A DNA stretch of 64,000 nucleotides from Paenibacillus validus NBRC 15382 (GTDB taxonomy: Bacteria > Bacillota > Bacilli > Paenibacillales > NBRC-103111), in NCBI RefSeq assembly GCF_004000985.1, contig NZ_BIMH01000002.1:1-64000 (forward strand). The letters are read 5' to 3'. The position numbers were made by a program, and so were the translations under genes. The notes under the pieces are model-generated. The model was not told the origin of the DNA and did no database searches. It was given only the letters and a program-made list of their open reading frames with translations. Below, one piece after another: positions 9,751-17,377 of this stretch. Numbering within the stretch: position 1 is the first letter of the stretch; every line of letters begins with the position of its first letter.

Positions 9751-10566
9751 TTAATTTATATTTAATTGATCCTGAATAAACTTCTTGCTGATTTGGGCAC
9801 CCTTTAAAGGATCCTCATAGCTATCCAGCTCGACCGTGATCCAACCGTTGTAGTTGTTCTTGCGTAAAGCGGTTACCATTTCAGCAAAGTTCTGATGACC
9901 TTCTCCTAACGGCAAGAAAGCGCCGTTCGCATAATCTTTGAAATGGATATAGAGGATCCGATCCATATATTTCTTCACCGTAGCCACAGGGTCGCCGCCG
10001 CCCGCTTCGATATGCGCCGTGTCCGGACACAGATTAATGGACGTAAGCTCCATAATTCGATCCAGTTGATCCGGTCCTTGCACAATCGTACCGAGATGCG
10101 GATGATAGCTTGGAATCAAATTGTATTTGACCGCAATAGCCGCGGCACGATCCAGCGATTGCGCCAGTTCCGTATAATCGGAATCCAAAATTCCCGCAGC
10201 GCGAATAGCTCCGCCTCCGATAACAAGATGCTGCGCGCCGCATTGGGATGCGAATTCGGCAACCTTCTCGATTTTGTGAAACTCATCGTCCTGGATATCC
10301 TTATAAATAAAATTGGCTCCGGTGTAAACGCCGATTAAGGTTAAGTCATAGCGCTTAAGCAAGTCCGTAAACGCCTCGGGCCGGTCTGCATACTGCATCA
10401 AATTCCCGTCAAAAAGTTCAATCCCTTTGTATCCTGCCGCAGCGATATCTTGAATCGCTTGCTCGGTAGACCCATTCGCTAAATAATAAAGATCCTTCAC
10501 TGAGGTTACGCCGGCCGGATGCCCAACGACTCCGCCCCATGTATTCGTCTGGTAACCCAACTTCAT
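9751..10566 (-). CDS. Sugar phosphate isomerase/epimerase (xylose-isomerase-like TIM barrel)
   Basis: A 271-residue AP_endonuc_2 TIM barrel. It has metal-ligand positions typical of the family: E in KGIELFDGN, H in YHPHLGT, D and H in NLCPDTAHIEAGG, H in ILYIHFKDY, and E in GWITVELDSYED. Members include inosose dehydratase (IolE), inosose isomerase (IolI) and 3-keto-glycoside-cleaving enzymes. With three Gfo-type dehydrogenases alongside, a role in processing a keto-sugar or inosose is likely (inference). AAGGAGG lies ahead of the ATG. The gene has its own promoter and palindrome at 10623-10660. Confidence 0.85.
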   Translation of the reverse strand: MKLGYQTNTWGGVVGHPAGVTSVKDLYYLANGSTEQAIQDIAAAGYKGIELFDGNLMQYADRPEAFTDLLKRYDLTLIGVYTGANFIYKDIQDDEFHKIEKVAEFASQCGAQHLVIGGGAIRAAGILDSDYTELAQSLDRAAAIAVKYNLIPSYHPHLGTIVQGPDQLDRIMELTSINLCPDTAHIEAGGGDPVATVKKYMDRILYIHFKDYANGAFLPLGEGHQNFAEMVTALRKNNYNGWITVELDSYEDPLKGAQISKKFIQDQLNIN

Positions 10567-10622
10567 ATCGAGGCCTCCTTATATTCAGATGTAAATTAAT
10601 CGCTTACATATCGTTCAAATTA

Positions 10623-10660
10623 ACTATATTCCAATACCTTTTAACTGTCAATGTTAAAAG
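10623..10660 (-). promoter_or_regulatory. Sigma-A promoter with -35 inside a CTTTTAA-N9-TTAAAAG operator
   Basis: On the minus strand a consensus TTGACA (10646-10651) is followed after 17 bases by TATAGT (10623-10628). The -35 box lies in the spacer of an inverted repeat, CTTTTAA and TTAAAAG with a 9-base spacer (10638-10660), so a bound repressor would block polymerase. The same architecture occurs at 11770-11810 and, less perfectly, at 26496-26535. The interval to the start codon also contains TGTAA-N9-TTACA, possibly a degenerate cre site. Confidence 0.7.
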
Positions 10661-10696
10661 TAAGTCTAAAAACATTTTATTTCTAGTTGAAAAAAC

Positions 10697-11728
10697 TTAG
10701 ATTGTTGCAATCAACGAAATATTTTTCTTTTCATTCGCAGCATGTATGCCTGCCAGTACGATTTCAAGCGCCTTGTAGCCATCGATTCCTGTAACCGAAT
10801 GTCCCTGTCCGCTCAAAATCCCTTCCACGAAGTGATCGATGATGCCTGAATCGGTTTGTCCGCCGGCTTCGTTCGTCTGCATTTTATCCATTTCATACAA
10901 CTCACGATGCTTGTTCAGATGCTCGACAATCAAGCCGAACTTGTCATCCGTACCTATTTTCAAAGTTCCCTTCTCACAATAAATGATCGTGGAGTTATTT
11001 TCATTAGGATAATAGGTCCAGCTCGCTGTCAATGTCCCGATTGCACCTTTGTGCGTTTTGATCGTAATCACCGCATGATCGTCGACATTCGTATTTTTAT
11101 GCAAGGTTCCATACATGGCGCTGACTTCACTGACTTCATCGTTCAACAGCCAACGAATCAGATCCGCTTTATGAACTCCTAAGTCTCCCAGCACACCGGC
11201 GAAGGCTTCATCCTGGTTAAAAAACCAGCTTTTGCTGCCATCCACGCTCCAGTTTTCCGGACCCGAATGACCGAAGGTCGTCTGAAAGCTTAATACCTTC
11301 CCCAATTTTCCTTCATCCAGTATTTCTTTCGCTTTGAGATGTACCGGCATAAAACGCTGGCTGTGGCCAATCATTAATTTAACGCCCTTCTCAGAAGCGG
11401 CGTCCACCATACTCTTCGCCTCTTCCAAGCTGGTAGCCATCGGCTTTTCACAAAGTACATGCTTCCCTGCATGAATCGCATCCAGCGTAATGGACGCATG
11501 AAGAAAGTTGGGAGCACATACCGATACAGCCTCAATCTCTTCGCATGCCAATAACTCCTGATGCGTTTGGAACGCAAATTTCGCTCCGAAGGTTTGAGCT
11601 ACTTCTTTAGCTCGTTCCAGGTTAAAATCACAAACGGCTACGATTTCTACATCGCTTCTTTTGCTGTACTCCGGCAAATGACGTCTTTGCGCAATTGCCC
11701 CGCAGCCGATCACACCAACTTTTAGCAT
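10697..11728 (-). CDS. Gfo/Idh/MocA family oxidoreductase (first gene of module 1)
   Basis: A 343-residue NAD(P)-dependent dehydrogenase with Rossmann motif GCGAIAQRRH, the EKP motif in CEKPMATSLEEAKSM, and the catalytic-domain segment GDLGVHKADLIRWL. Its Asp-His-Lys arrangement differs from the GDIGSH seen in the other two operon members, so it probably acts on a different substrate or step. AAAGGG precedes the ATG. The gene is monocistronic or leads into the following isomerase gene, which has a separate but matching promoter. A strong promoter and palindrome lie at 11770-11810. Confidence 0.87.
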   Translation of the reverse strand: MLKVGVIGCGAIAQRRHLPEYSKRSDVEIVAVCDFNLERAKEVAQTFGAKFAFQTHQELLACEEIEAVSVCAPNFLHASITLDAIHAGKHVLCEKPMATSLEEAKSMVDAASEKGVKLMIGHSQRFMPVHLKAKEILDEGKLGKVLSFQTTFGHSGPENWSVDGSKSWFFNQDEAFAGVLGDLGVHKADLIRWLLNDEVSEVSAMYGTLHKNTNVDDHAVITIKTHKGAIGTLTASWTYYPNENNSTIIYCEKGTLKIGTDDKFGLIVEHLNKHRELYEMDKMQTNEAGGQTDSGIIDHFVEGILSGQGHSVTGIDGYKALEIVLAGIHAANEKKNISLIATI

Positions 11729-11769
11729 ATATTCACCCTTTTCTTTTTATTTTGTAAACTATACTTAAA

Positions 11770-11810
11770 ACTATATTTGATATACTTTTAACTGTCAATA
11801 TTAAAAGTAT
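11770..11810 (-). promoter_or_regulatory. Strong sigma-A promoter with 29-bp palindromic operator
   Basis: Minus-strand TTGACA (11793-11798), a 17-base spacer and TATAGT (11770-11775) form a near-consensus promoter. A palindrome with perfect 10-bp arms, ATACTTTTAA and TTAAAAGTAT around a 9-base spacer (11782-11810), covers the -35 box. Its core matches the site at 10638-10660. The size and A/T-rich arms fit operators of ROK repressors such as XylR; the link to either ROK protein in this window is inference. Confidence 0.75.
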
Positions 11811-11880
11811 GTTTTTATAAAGGAAATCCAGGTTCTACAAGCGGGAAAATTCACCGTTTATTCATAATTTGCAAACGAAA

Positions 11881-11916
11881 AACCTCCAGAACCAAGTGAC
11901 CCTGGTTCTGGAGGTT
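11881..11916 (-). terminator. Intrinsic terminator after the ynfA-like gene
   Basis: A perfect 14-bp stem (AACCTCCAGAACCA with its complement, 8-base loop) is followed on the minus strand by TTTTTCGTTT. It ends the transcript of the sigma factor, zinc-ribbon and ynfA-like gene set. No gene is visible between it and 12067. Confidence 0.85.
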
Positions 11917-12067
11917 ACCCTTTCCTCCGATATTGCAGCTTACAAGCCCGGCTCCAACGGCGGCAGCCGGGGAGCGGTCCACGCTAATCAGGCGCAAAGC
12001 TCCGATTTCGGTGCGGCGGGCCCTGCCGGGATTTCTCCCTCCTGCCGCCATGGTTCTGCCTCGACAT

Positions 12068-12394
12068 TCAGTTTCTGGGTGCCCACAACATGATGCACAC
12101 ACCCGCAACGCAAACGGCCGCTCCAATCCAGTCGTAATGATCCGGCGCCTTCTTATCTACGACCCAGCCCCACAAGACGGCGAGAACAACAAACACCCCG
12201 CCGTAGGCTGCATACACCCGGCCAAAGCTCGGAAACATCTGCAGAGTGGGGATAACGCCGTAGGCAATTAACACAAGGCTTCCCACTACTCCGTACCAAA
12301 CAGGCTTGGACTCTCTTAGCCACAGCCAAACCAGATAGCCCCCGCCGATCTCCGCAACCCCGGCTATGACGAACAACAGAATGGCAACAAACAT
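12068..12394 (-). CDS. YnfA/UPF0060 family small membrane protein
   Basis: A 108-residue protein with four transmembrane helices. The motifs AEIGGGYLVWLWLRE and YAAYGGVFVVLAVLWGWVVD match UPF0060 almost throughout. The family is related to small multidrug resistance (SMR) transporters. Its native role in Firmicutes is unsettled; export of toxic cations has been proposed. I chose the ATG at 12394, which has GAAGGAG nine bases upstream and gives the usual family N-terminus, over the ATG three codons earlier. It follows the zinc-ribbon gene by 24 bases and is closed by the terminator at 11881. Confidence 0.88.
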   Translation of the reverse strand: MFVAILLFVIAGVAEIGGGYLVWLWLRESKPVWYGVVGSLVLIAYGVIPTLQMFPSFGRVYAAYGGVFVVLAVLWGWVVDKKAPDHYDWIGAAVCVAGVCIMLWAPRN

Positions 12395-12418
12395 CCGGGC
12401 CATCTCCTTCTGGATATT

Positions 12419-12643
12419 TTATTTTGAGATGTCGCGCCACTCCACGATAAACTCGCCTTCGTAATCGCCCCCCTCAAACTTGCTGACTTCCTCGAGAGCA
12501 TTCCCGCATTCGCAGGATATTTGGTCTGCACCGTAATTGTCTGTACCAAAAACAATTTGTTCGTTGCGGTAGTAACGCCGCCCGGGCGTTACCTTATACT
12601 CTTCGCCGCATTGCAGGCAACGAATGATGAATCCCGATTCCAT
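12419..12643 (-). CDS. Small zinc-ribbon-like hypothetical protein
   Basis: About 74 residues with two CxxC/CxC pairs (CLQCGEEY near residue 9 and SCECGN near residue 44) spaced as a zinc ribbon. No named family was recognised. The likely start is the ATG at 12643 behind AAGGATGG, with an alternative ATG six codons upstream. It is cotranscribed with the sigma factor upstream (48-base gap) and the YnfA-like gene downstream. A nucleic-acid or metal-binding role is possible but is only suggested by the cysteines. Confidence 0.6.
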   Translation of the reverse strand: MESGFIIRCLQCGEEYKVTPGRRYYRNEQIVFGTDNYGADQISCECGNALEEVSKFEGGDYEGEFIVEWRDISK

Positions 12644-12691
12644 ACCGCCACCATCCTTCATGTATATTTTATTCCCGTACCTGTTCCAGTC

Positions 12692-13810
12692 TTATTCCAG
12701 AAAATCTTTCAGAAGCTTGCTGCGGCTCGGGTGTCTCAACTTGCGCAGCGCTTTCGCTTCGATCTGGCGAATCCGCTCTCGGGTAACGCCGAACACTTGG
12801 CCCACTTCCTCAAGCGTACGCGTGCGTCCGTCAGCGAGTCCGAAACGAAGGCGCAGTACGTTCTCCTCGCGCTCCGTGAGTGTATCCAATACGTCCGACA
12901 ACTGCTCTTTCAGCAGCTCGTAAGCTGCGGCGTCAGCCGGCAGCAGCGCTTCCTGATCCTCGATAAAATCGCTCAAGCTGGAATCGTTCTCTTCTCCGAT
13001 CGGTGTTTCGAGCGAAACCGGCTCCTGCGCGATTTTAATAATTTCCCGTACTTTTTCCGTCGTCAGGTCCATCTCCTTCGCAACTTCTTCCGGCGAAGGC
13101 TCCCGCCCGAGGTCTTGCAGCAGCTGCCTGGAGATGCGGATAAACTTGTTGATGGTCTCAACCATATGCACCGGGATGCGGATGGTCCGGGCCTGATCGG
13201 CGATAGCGCGGGTAATCGCCTGACGAATCCACCAGGTCGCATACGTGCTGAATTTGTACCCCTTCGAATAATCGAACTTCTCGACCGCCTTCATGAGTCC
13301 CATATTGCCTTCCTGAATTAAATCGAGAAACATCATGCCTCGTCCGACATAGCGTCTGGCAATGCTGACGACAAGACGCAGGTTCGCCTCGGCCAATCTC
13401 CGTTTCGCTTCTTCATCGCCCTGTTCGATCCTTTTCGCTAAGCCGACCTCATCCTCTGCCGAAAGGAGCCCCACGCGTCCGATTTCTTTCAAATACATGC
13501 GTACAGGGTCATTGGTTTTAAGGCCCGGCGGCAGCGACAGGTCATCGTCAGCCTGCATCTCGTCATGCTCCTGAACGTTAGACCTTACAGAGAGCCCGTC
13601 ATCCGTATCGTTGCCGATCTGAATACCAAGCTCAAAAAGCTGCTCGAAAAACTCGTCAATTTGTTCCGGTTCCTGATCAAATGGGGCGAGCTTTTCCATA
13701 ATGGCTTTATAAGTTAATGAAGAATGTTGTTGGCCCTGAAGGATTAACTGCTCCTTCACCTGTTCAAGCGTAAGTTCTGTCTCTGATCCAGCACGGTGAT
13801 CGTTCTCCAT
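12692..13810 (-). CDS. rpoD: RpoD/SigA-like primary-type sigma factor, probable paralogue
   Basis: A 372-residue sigma-70 protein with all regions. Region 1.1 starts [15 protein letters not shown], region 1.2 is [14 protein letters not shown], regions 2.1-2.4 run through [27 protein letters not shown] and [10 protein letters not shown], and region 4 contains [30 protein letters not shown]. The region 2.4 and 4.2 helices match vegetative SigA, so it should read -10 and -35 boxes of that class. In Firmicutes the housekeeping rpoD normally follows dnaG; no dnaG is here, and some conserved positions differ from typical SigA ([20 protein letters not shown]). The ATG at 13810 with GGAGGGGG upstream is preferred to an in-frame start at 13882. 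Tandem promoters lie upstream. Confidence 0.88.
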   Translation of the reverse strand: MENDHRAGSETELTLEQVKEQLILQGQQHSSLTYKAIMEKLAPFDQEPEQIDEFFEQLFELGIQIGNDTDDGLSVRSNVQEHDEMQADDDLSLPPGLKTNDPVRMYLKEIGRVGLLSAEDEVGLAKRIEQGDEEAKRRLAEANLRLVVSIARRYVGRGMMFLDLIQEGNMGLMKAVEKFDYSKGYKFSTYATWWIRQAITRAIADQARTIRIPVHMVETINKFIRISRQLLQDLGREPSPEEVAKEMDLTTEKVREIIKIAQEPVSLETPIGEENDSSLSDFIEDQEALLPADAAAYELLKEQLSDVLDTLTEREENVLRLRFGLADGRTRTLEEVGQVFGVTRERIRQIEAKALRKLRHPSRSKLLKDFLE

Positions 13811-13845
13811 CGTCCAACGGCCCCCTCCCAAGTAAGTCATCTTTA

Positions 13846-13917
13846 TATGTATCACACTCTTGATTAAATTGTCAACGAGCAACTTATTAATATATCACAA
13901 ATTATTTATTTTGTCAA
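13846..13917 (-). promoter_or_regulatory. Tandem promoters for the SigA-like gene
   Basis: Minus-strand promoter P1: TTGACA (13912-13917), 17-base spacer, TATATT (13889-13894). P2: TTGACA (13870-13875), 18-base spacer, TACATA (13846-13851) with a TG two bases ahead. Both are close to the sigma-A consensus. P2 starts a transcript just upstream of the chosen start codon at 13810. Confidence 0.6.
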
Positions 13918-13970
13918 TATCTTTTTTCCTTGGCGGCGTGCGGGCCCTGCCATGCTTCACTGATAAATAG

Positions 13971-14000
13971 TTGTCATGCATATAATTGTTATGATAATAT
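13971..14000 (+). promoter_or_regulatory. Candidate promoter for the leader ORF and MFS gene
   Basis: TTGTCA at 13971-13976 and GATAAT at 13993-13998 (16-base spacer) or TAATAT at 13995-14000 (18-base spacer). It lies 30 bases upstream of a 13-codon ORF and diverges from the sigma factor promoters. Confidence 0.45.
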
Positions 14001-14029
14001 TATACATGCGATATAAAAGGAGTGAACGT

Positions 14030-14071
14030 ATGCGAAACGACGAATCGCCAGGTTTCATCATTAGCGCATAG
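14030..14071 (+). CDS. Possible 13-residue leader peptide upstream of the MFS transporter
   Basis: ATG at 14030 lies behind AAAGGAG at good spacing and encodes MRNDESPGFIISA, then TAG at 14069. It sits between the promoter and the MFS gene, 93 bases ahead of its start codon. A translated short ORF in the leader of an efflux gene is a common layout for ribosome-stalling attenuation. No alternative-hairpin pair was established, so the regulatory role is inference. Confidence 0.4.
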   Translation: MRNDESPGFIISA

Positions 14072-14116
14072 GCAGAAAACTAATCCAAGGCCTGACCCTG
14101 CGGTTTCAAGCTTATT

Positions 14117-14132
14117 ACGCCGGCGCCGGCGT
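14117..14132 (+). promoter_or_regulatory. Perfect 16-bp GC-rich palindrome ahead of the MFS start
   Basis: ACGCCGGCGCCGGCGT is its own reverse complement and ends 32 bases before the MFS start codon, in a locally A/T-rich leader. It could be an operator for a repressor (TetR-type operators are often this size) or fold as an RNA hairpin that occludes the ribosome binding site. Confidence 0.4.
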
Positions 14133-14164
14133 TTGAACAAAACAAGGAAAGAAGCGAACAAGAC

Positions 14165-15373
14165 ATGCAGAAACAAGCGTTATGGAACCTCAATTTTTTA
14201 GCAATCTGCTTCAGCAGTTTTTTTATTTTTATGACCTTCTACGTGTATGCAGTTACGCTCCCGACGTTCGTCCTTGAGAGCTTGGGCGGGGGACAACAAG
14301 AAATAGGTCTTGTCACTACGGTTTTTGTTATAGCTGCGGTTATTTTCCGGCCTTTAACGGGGAAATGGCTGGATGAATGGGATCGGAAGAAGCTGCTCTT
14401 TCTTTCACTCGTCCTCTATACCGTTTGCTGCATCCTTTATTTGTCGGTAAGCAGTATGAGCATGCTGCTGCTGCTGCGCATCGTGCATGGCGTCGGGTTC
14501 GGCATAGCCGCAACGGCCTTTTCCGCCATTGCGGTGGATACGGTACCCGCAGAGCGCAAAGGAGAAGGCATCGGATATTTCGGGCTATTTATGAGCCTGG
14601 CTATGGTCGTCGGGCCGTTCCTCGGCATAACCGTAATGTCAAGCTATGACTTTACCGTACTCTTCGGACTATGCATAGCGGCCTCCGTGCTCTCGTTCGT
14701 ATGCGGCATGATGACCCGTATTCCCGAGCGCGTCACGGTCAAACTTGCGGGGATCCCCTGGAGCTGGAACCGGTTCATCGAACGCCGGGCCATTCCCATT
14801 TCAATCGCCGCAAGCGTATTGGCTTTTTCCTACGGGGCAATTTCCACCTTTATTTCCGTCTACGCCAAGGAACTCGGATTACCGCAGTACGCCAGCTATT
14901 TCTTTATGGTATTTGCGGCCATCATCTTAATTTCCCGACCGTTTACCGGCAAGCTGTTCGATCGATTGGGCGCGCATGTATTGGTTTATCCGGGGCTTGT
15001 TTTGTTCGTCGGCGGCATGATCGGGTTAAGTCAAGCGCATTCCGCTTTCATCTTTTTGCTCACCGCCGGCATCATCGGCCTAGGCTTCGGCGCGCTGCTC
15101 CCAAGTTTTCAGACCATTGCCATCCAATCTTCGCCGGCTCACCGCAGCGGACTCGCCACGGGTACATACTTTGTCTTCTTCGATACGGGATATGCCTCCG
15201 GCTCTTATATTTTGGGGGTTATCGCCGCCCATACGAACTATCGCACCATGTATCTTATAGGCGGTTTGATCGTCGCGCTAACGATCGTCATCTATTACGG
15301 GCTGCATCATAAACCGCAGATGCGTTCACGCGAAAGAAACGACATCGCGTTCTTCCAAAGCGAAAAACCTTGA
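14165..15373 (+). CDS. MFS transporter (DHA1-like, drug or metabolite efflux)
   Basis: A 402-residue inner membrane protein with about 12 hydrophobic segments. The loop 2-3 signature is FRPLTGKWLDEWDRKK, a version of GxLaDrxGrkr, and it is repeated in the C-terminal half as SRPFTGKLFDRLGA, as expected for the two-fold MFS repeat. It probably exports a small organic compound; the substrate is unknown. The start ATG has AAGGAAAG at a rather long spacing. It is transcribed divergently from the SigA-like gene, with a leader ORF and palindrome upstream. The stop codon lies inside a strong terminator at 15359-15392. Confidence 0.88.
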   Translation: MQKQALWNLNFLAICFSSFFIFMTFYVYAVTLPTFVLESLGGGQQEIGLVTTVFVIAAVIFRPLTGKWLDEWDRKKLLFLSLVLYTVCCILYLSVSSMSMLLLLRIVHGVGFGIAATAFSAIAVDTVPAERKGEGIGYFGLFMSLAMVVGPFLGITVMSSYDFTVLFGLCIAASVLSFVCGMMTRIPERVTVKLAGIPWSWNRFIERRAIPISIAASVLAFSYGAISTFISVYAKELGLPQYASYFFMVFAAIILISRPFTGKLFDRLGAHVLVYPGLVLFVGGMIGLSQAHSAFIFLLTAGIIGLGFGALLPSFQTIAIQSSPAHRSGLATGTYFVFFDTGYASGSYILGVIAAHTNYRTMYLIGGLIVALTIVIYYGLHHKPQMRSRERNDIAFFQSEKP

Positions 15374-15392
15374 TCGCTCAAGGTTTTTCGCT
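15359..15392 (+). terminator. Intrinsic terminator overlapping the MFS stop codon
   Basis: A 15-bp perfect inverted repeat, AGCGAAAAACCTTGA and its complement with a 4-base loop, is followed by GTTTTAT. The TGA stop codon is part of the stem, so translation and termination are tightly juxtaposed. Confidence 0.85.
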
Positions 15393-15418
15393 GTTTTATA
15401 TGGGTTACTTGGCCGCCG

Positions 15419-15637
15419 ATGCCTTTCCTTGCAGAGCTTTGGTGCAAACCAAACGGGGAATGGGATGAGAACGCGCTGTTCAAGGAATCGATCCAGAACG
15501 GGGTTATTTTCGCCCCCGGTACGACGCTCGGTTCCAGCCGAAACTTTATGAGGTTTACTTACAGCCGTACGGAAGCCGGCAGCATACGCGAGGGCATACG
15601 CCGATTTGCCGAAGCCTTGAGGCGATTCAAGCGCTAA
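15419..15637 (+). pseudogene. C-terminal remnant of a PLP-dependent class I/II aminotransferase
   Basis: About 72 residues. The segment GVIFAPGTTLGSSRNFMRFTY followed by a stretch ending EGIRRFAEALRRFKR closely resembles the C-terminal small domain of MocR/aspartate-type aminotransferases. The N-terminal cofactor domain and active-site lysine are absent, and the upstream frame runs directly into the MFS terminator. No ribosome binding site is seen before the ATG. The simplest reading is a decayed gene fragment, possibly of a MocR/GntR-type regulator whose C-terminus has this fold. Its 3' end abuts the terminator at 15634-15666. Confidence 0.6.
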
Positions 15638-15666
15638 AAGGTCCCGTGTTTGATAAACACGAAACC
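15634..15666 (-). terminator. Intrinsic terminator of the GMC/ABC operon
   Basis: On the minus strand GGTTTCGTGTTT pairs with AAACACGGGACC over 12 positions, including two G-U pairs, with an ATC loop, and is followed by TTTTAG. It starts 17 bases past the GMC oxidoreductase stop codon. Confidence 0.75.
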
Positions 15667-15682
15667 TCCGCTTTGCCTGCTA

Positions 15683-17377
15683 TTATATACGGTTTAGCAA
15701 TCGATCCGCCGTCATATAAGCCAAGGCCATGATCGTTTCCGTCGGATTATAGGAAGGAAAGGTCGGGAACTGTCCCCCTCCTATGGCATACAGTCCTTCG
15801 CATTCATGCACTTCTCCGAACGGACTGACAACCGATGAATTCGGGTCCCAACCCATCCGGTGGGTGCCGACGTCATGAACGGACACATGGTAAGCGGGAG
15901 CAGGCGAATCCTCCCACCATTCGCTCATCCCCATTTCCTGCGCGATTTGCCGCTTGATTTTCATGAAATATTCGACGGTCTTCTTATCGTACTCCGTCCA
16001 ATCATGCGTGATTCTTAACGCCGGTTGGCCAAATTGATCCTTCACGACCGGATCAAGATCACAATAAAATCGGCGGGAAGGCAGCGTGGAATGCTGCGAA
16101 TACATCCTGAAGAGCTTTCTGTAATTTTCACTCATCCAATCCTTGAAGCCCTTTCCCCATCTCGGAACGTGCGGAGGAAGGCCGTGGGCGGTTTCAAGCG
16201 GCTGCATATCGCCGGTCCAAGTATTGATCGGAGACCCCCAAAGAACCCCTTCCTCATTATCGGGAATCAATTCCGACGTAAAATCGTCAATTACGGAGCC
16301 CCCCTGCAGCGATCCCATGAACGGATTCGTCCAGTACGGCAAAATGCCGGTGAACCAACCGAAATTGTGCAGCATCAAATGCTTGCCGACCTGCCCGTTC
16401 TTATTGATCCCGGATGCCAGAAGCAGTCTTGCGTTCTCGAGAGCGTAACAGCCGAGAATCACAATGTCGGCCTCGAGTTCCATCGCTTTTCCTTCCGAGT
16501 CGAAGTAAGAGACGCCTTTGACCCGGCCGGTTGAATCGCGATTCACGCGGAAAACCCGGACAAAGGGGTGTATCTCCAGATTTCCGGTTTCCTCGGCGGC
16601 GGATTTAATGATTTCATGGGTCGATATTTTGGCTCCAACGTGACAAGGGTAACCATGGCAAAACCCGCAATTGGTACAGGCCGATCTGCCTTTATAATCA
16701 ACCGTAGCTATGGCCGTCGGCGTCGGGAACGGATGATAGCCCAGACGTTGGGCCGCATCGGCAAATAAATGATCGGTTGATCCGCGCTGCATCGGAGGCA
16801 TAGGATACCCCCGGGTGCGAGACGCTTCAAACGGGTTCCCGCCCGGCAGGCGCTCCCCATTCATATGCCCTGCGCATCCGGATACCCCGATCTCCCACTC
16901 CACACGGTCATAATAAGGCTCCAGCTCTTGATAGCTTAAGGGCCAATCGACCAAGGTCGTATCTTCCGGGAGCGCCGCTTCCGAGAAGCGTTCAATAACC
17001 GTGCTTCGCATACTGAAATCTTTCTCGCGGAACCGGAACGCAGCCCCGCCCCAACTGATCGTTCCTCCTCCCGTTCCGATAGACGGCGGAATCTGAAAAG
17101 GATCGCCCAGGCCAAGCTTATTCGATGCCCAGGGCAAAATAACAGCCGCTTTGCCTTCATTCGGCCTCCAGGTTAGCGGATCCTTTCCCATATGCGGCAC
17201 AATGGCGCTCCGGCGGTAATACCGGATTTCATCAAACTTGGATTGAAAATCGGATTCCTTGTAAAAGGCCCCTTTTTCAAGTCCGACCACCTTAAGTCCC
17301 GCGCGGGCAAGCTCTGTCGCTACAATGCCTCCCGATGCGCCCAAGCCGACTACGATAGCGTCAATTCGTCCAGTCAT
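15683..17377 (-). CDS. GMC family FAD-dependent oxidoreductase, large subunit (gluconate/glucoside dehydrogenase type)
   Basis: A 564-residue flavoprotein. It has an N-terminal dinucleotide fold (VGLGASGG near residue 11), an FAD-contact segment GTGGGTISWGGAAFRFRE, a cysteine cluster CTNCGFCHGYPC near residue 237, and C-terminal catalytic-region motifs GTHRMGWDPNSS and NPTETIMALAYMTADRLL. This is the membrane gluconate 2-dehydrogenase or glucoside 3-dehydrogenase branch of GMC, in which a small subunit 3 partner is required. That partner is encoded immediately upstream with an ATGA overlap. No cytochrome subunit gene is adjacent, and no Tat signal is seen. It would oxidise a sugar hydroxyl and pass electrons to quinone or an unidentified carrier (inference). 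Confidence 0.85.
   Translation of the reverse strand: MTGRIDAIVVGLGASGGIVATELARAGLKVVGLEKGAFYKESDFQSKFDEIRYYRRSAIVPHMGKDPLTWRPNEGKAAVILPWASNKLGLGDPFQIPPSIGTGGGTISWGGAAFRFREKDFSMRSTVIERFSEAALPEDTTLVDWPLSYQELEPYYDRVEWEIGVSGCAGHMNGERLPGGNPFEASRTRGYPMPPMQRGSTDHLFADAAQRLGYHPFPTPTAIATVDYKGRSACTNCGFCHGYPCHVGAKISTHEIIKSAAEETGNLEIHPFVRVFRVNRDSTGRVKGVSYFDSEGKAMELEADIVILGCYALENARLLLASGINKNGQVGKHLMLHNFGWFTGILPYWTNPFMGSLQGGSVIDDFTSELIPDNEEGVLWGSPINTWTGDMQPLETAHGLPPHVPRWGKGFKDWMSENYRKLFRMYSQHSTLPSRRFYCDLDPVVKDQFGQPALRITHDWTEYDKKTVEYFMKIKRQIAQEMGMSEWWEDSPAPAYHVSVHDVGTHRMGWDPNSSVVSPFGEVHECEGLYAIGGGQFPTFPSYNPTETIMALAYMTADRLLNRI

Noticed and set aside
10590-10612. TGTAAGCGATTAATTTACA upstream of the module-1 isomerase as a cre site
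   Set aside because: The first half fits, but the second half lacks the NWCA at the correct spacing. Left as a degenerate possibility only.
11881-11916. Perfect 14-bp inverted repeat considered as an IS end or CRISPR-like repeat
   Set aside because: A single occurrence followed by a T-tract on the minus strand, right after a gene end, is a terminator.
12521-13321. 266-codon plus-strand frame across the sigma factor gene
   Set aside because: Antisense to conserved sigma regions 2-4; no family resemblance.
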